Origin: Lentimicrobiaceae bacterium | GTDB taxonomy: Bacteria; Bacteroidota; Bacteroidia; Bacteroidales; Lentimicrobiaceae | Assembly: GCA_028697695.1 (NCBI GenBank) | Contig: JAQVEI010000006.1 | Span: 1 to 17,897, forward strand | Length of the DNA stretch: 17,897 nt | Direction: 5' to 3' | Made by a program: the position numbers and the translations under genes | In this document: in pieces, positions 16,017 through 17,897 of the stretch | Position numbering within the stretch: the first letter of the stretch is position 1 | How the letters are laid out: each line of letters starts with the position of its first letter | Notes under the pieces: generated by a model | What the model saw: the letters and a program-made list of their open reading frames with translations, nothing else | What the model was told of the DNA's origin: nothing | The model's database searches: none

Positions 16017-17150
16017 ATGCAAAACATCAACATAAAAGAGGTAAAATCAGCAAAAGAACTCAATCGTTTCCTTGCATTCCCCAATGGCCTGTACAATGGC
16101 AATCCTTACAGGGTGCCGCAACTATTTGGGTTTGAGAGGTCAACACTATCGCCTTCGAAAAATCCGGCACATGCCTTTTGCAAAACGAAATATTTTTTGG
16201 CTTACCAAGGGCAGCAGGTGGTTGGGCGGATTGCTGGAATCATTCACCAAAGGGCAAATGAAAAATGGAATGAAAACAAGGTCCGCTTTGGCTGGATTGA
16301 TTTTGTGGATGATATTGCCGTTTCGGCTGCATTGATTCAGGCGGTTGAAGATTGGGGCAAATCAGAAGGTATGACCGCCATTCACGGCCCGCTTGGCTTT
16401 AGCGATATGGACCTGGAGGGCATGCTTATACATGGTTTCGATGAACTGGGCACCCAGGCGGTGATATACAATCATCCCTATTATCCGGCGCATATGGAGT
16501 TGCTGGGATTTGCAAAAGATGTGGATTGGGTGCAGATAGAAATTAAGCTGCCCAAACAGGTGCCTGAAAAAATAAAAAGGTATGCCGCCCTCGTCTCCCA
16601 AAGGTATGAGCTTAGGCCACTTAGGGTTAAAAGGGCCAAAGATCTAATTCCTTATGCCAGGAAAATGTTTCATACCCTGAATGCTGCTTTTGTTGACTTG
16701 TATGGATTTGTTCAATTGACCGACGAGCAAATTGATTATTACATAAAGCAATATTTTTCCATCGTAAAGCCAGAATATATTTGTTTTGTACTTGATAAAA
16801 ACGATGATGTTGTGGGGTTTGGCATCTCAATGCCTTCCTTGTCCAAAGCATTGATAAAAGCAAGAGGGAAGCTTTTTCCATTCGGTTTTATCCCTGTTTT
16901 ACAGTCGATATATGGTAAAAATGATTTGATTGATATGTACCTGATTGGCATCCGTCCCGACTACCAGGGTAAAGGGGTGCACGCCATATTTTTCAATGAG
17001 ATGACTCAGGCCTATATCGATCACGACATTAAACTGGCCATTTCGAGCCCGCAATTAGAAAACAATTCCGATGCGCTGAAGCTATGGAAACATTATGAGT
17101 ACCGGGAGCATATCCGCAGAAGGTGTTTCATCAAACATTTTAAATCATGA
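16017..17150 (+). CDS. GNAT-fold acyltransferase, candidate bacterial ceramide synthase
   Basis: A protein of 377 residues. The C-terminal half has the acyl-CoA-binding motif A of GNAT enzymes, LIGIRPDYQGKGV (309-321). The N-terminal half (about 55-175) also looks GNAT-like: AYQGQQVVGRIAG, then a conserved ALIQAVEDWGKSEGM and HGPLGFSDMDLEGM. A double-GNAT protein of this type was shown in Caulobacter to be the bacterial ceramide synthase (bCerS), which adds the second acyl chain to the sphingoid base. Here it sits one base after serine palmitoyltransferase and overlaps the SDR gene by four, the pathway order expected. The same fold occurs in proteins of unknown function, so the assignment rests mainly on context. 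Confidence 0.68.
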   Translation: MQNINIKEVKSAKELNRFLAFPNGLYNGNPYRVPQLFGFERSTLSPSKNPAHAFCKTKYFLAYQGQQVVGRIAGIIHQRANEKWNENKVRFGWIDFVDDIAVSAALIQAVEDWGKSEGMTAIHGPLGFSDMDLEGMLIHGFDELGTQAVIYNHPYYPAHMELLGFAKDVDWVQIEIKLPKQVPEKIKRYAALVSQRYELRPLRVKRAKDLIPYARKMFHTLNAAFVDLYGFVQLTDEQIDYYIKQYFSIVKPEYICFVLDKNDDVVGFGISMPSLSKALIKARGKLFPFGFIPVLQSIYGKNDLIDMYLIGIRPDYQGKGVHAIFFNEMTQAYIDHDIKLAISSPQLENNSDALKLWKHYEYREHIRRRCFIKHFKS

Positions 17151-17897
17151 AAAGCATATTAATCACCGGCGCCAATGGTTTTATTGGCAGTTTCCTGGTA
17201 AAGGCTGCATTGGAAAAGGGATACCGGGTAACTGCCGGCGTTCGGGCTACCAGCAACTTGAGCTATCTGGAAGGACTGGATATAGCGTATCTGGAAATGG
17301 ATTTATCCGATAAGGCTTCCCTTGCCGAAGTGTTGCTGAAACAAGTCAGCAAAAACGGCTACTTTGATTACATCATTCATAACGCAGGAATTACCAATAC
17401 TTTACGTAAGCAGGACTTCAATACGGTAAACTATCAATACACCAGGAATCTGGTCAACGTATTGATTGATTGCCGCTGTGTACCCGATAAATTCGTCTAT
17501 ATGAGCAGCCTGGCTTCGTATGGCCCATTGAATAAAATAAGTATGCAGCCTATCCGTGAAAATGACCTGCCGGAGCCGGAGACTTTGTATGGGAAGAGTA
17601 AACTGAAAGCGGAGCAGCTTTTAGCATCCAAAGCGGGCTTTCCCTACCTTGTTTTTCGGCCAACCGGTGTGTACGGCCCGCGCGAAAAGGACTTTCTGGT
17701 GATGTATAAAATGATTAACCGCAACGTGGAAACCTACATTGGCTCATCGTCACAAAAACTTACATTCGTGTATGTAAAAGACCTCGCCCGACTGGTTATG
17801 AAGGCTCTGGATTCAGATATCACCCGGAAATCCTATTTTGTGACCGATGGCAACCAATACTCAGCCCTTGAATTTTCAAGTATTGTTAAAAACATTC
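17147..17897 (+). CDS. Extended SDR (NAD-dependent epimerase type), candidate 3-ketosphinganine/ceramide reductase (partial, C-terminus beyond window)
   Basis: The frame is open from the ATG at 17147 to the right edge (250 residues seen). The Rossmann loop is TGANGFIG (7-14), IIHNAG is at 76-81, and the active-site YxxxK is Tyr148/Lys152 in LYGKSK, with a serine pair near 120-121. FRPTGVYGPRE is typical of the extended SDR/epimerase family. Extended SDRs of this kind reduce the sphingoid keto group in bacteria (CerR in Caulobacter; an epimerase-like enzyme in Bacteroides). The start overlaps the GNAT stop (ATGA). With the two upstream genes it would complete ceramide synthesis from serine and acyl donors. 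Sugar-nucleotide epimerase activity is the alternative; context favours the sphingolipid role. Confidence 0.75.
   Translation, partial: MKSILITGANGFIGSFLVKAALEKGYRVTAGVRATSNLSYLEGLDIAYLEMDLSDKASLAEVLLKQVSKNGYFDYIIHNAGITNTLRKQDFNTVNYQYTRNLVNVLIDCRCVPDKFVYMSSLASYGPLNKISMQPIRENDLPEPETLYGKSKLKAEQLLASKAGFPYLVFRPTGVYGPREKDFLVMYKMINRNVETYIGSSSQKLTFVYVKDLARLVMKALDSDITRKSYFVTDGNQYSALEFSSIVKNI

Overview
The window looks like a chromosomal segment of a Bacteroidota bacterium, perhaps a Cytophagales- or Sphingobacteriales-like lineage. The reasons are: both recognisable promoters have the Bacteroidota form TTTG-N20-TAnnTTTG; start codons lack clear Shine-Dalgarno sequences; there are two large outer-membrane beta-barrel proteins of families I know from this phylum; and the serine palmitoyltransferase strongly resembles Sphingobacterium-type enzymes. 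GC content is moderate by eye. I saw no rRNA, tRNA, CRISPR array, insertion sequence or phage gene.

The window is two divergent, tightly packed gene runs separated by a 450-base intergenic region (8294-8743).

Left run (minus strand, 8293 down to 1), in order of transcription: a six-TM class III nucleotide cyclase; an HD-domain protein fused to the three-TM domain of Pycsar effectors (4-base ATGA overlap); an unusual pyruvate kinase-like protein with a helical N-terminal extension; a 1187-residue exported protein with a degenerate metallophosphatase domain, a kinase-like middle section and an outer-membrane barrel; and a partial exported histidine phosphatase cut by the window edge. The cyclase/HD-TM pair is a candidate nucleotide second-messenger module and may be Pycsar-like.

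Right run (plus strand, 8744 to the right edge): a TetR-type regulator; a CDP-alcohol phosphotransferase (probably phosphatidylinositol-phosphate synthase); myo-inositol-1-phosphate synthase; a PgpA-type phosphatase (probably acting on phosphatidylinositol phosphate); a GtrA-type membrane protein; a DUF5686 outer-membrane barrel; serine palmitoyltransferase; a GNAT-fold protein (candidate bacterial ceramide synthase); and a partial extended SDR (candidate 3-ketosphinganine reductase). Read together, this is an inositol-lipid pathway joined to a ceramide pathway in one apparent operon, with two membrane proteins that could handle the products.

The intergenic region has one promoter facing each way. 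Both have the same 20-base spacer, the same TAACTTTGCA block, and a related sequence in the spacer: a perfect 12-base palindrome GTGAATATTCAC for the cyclase operon and GTGAACATTAAC for the lipid operon. This suggests that one factor, most simply the TetR protein encoded next door, controls both the signalling and the lipid operons. That link is inference.
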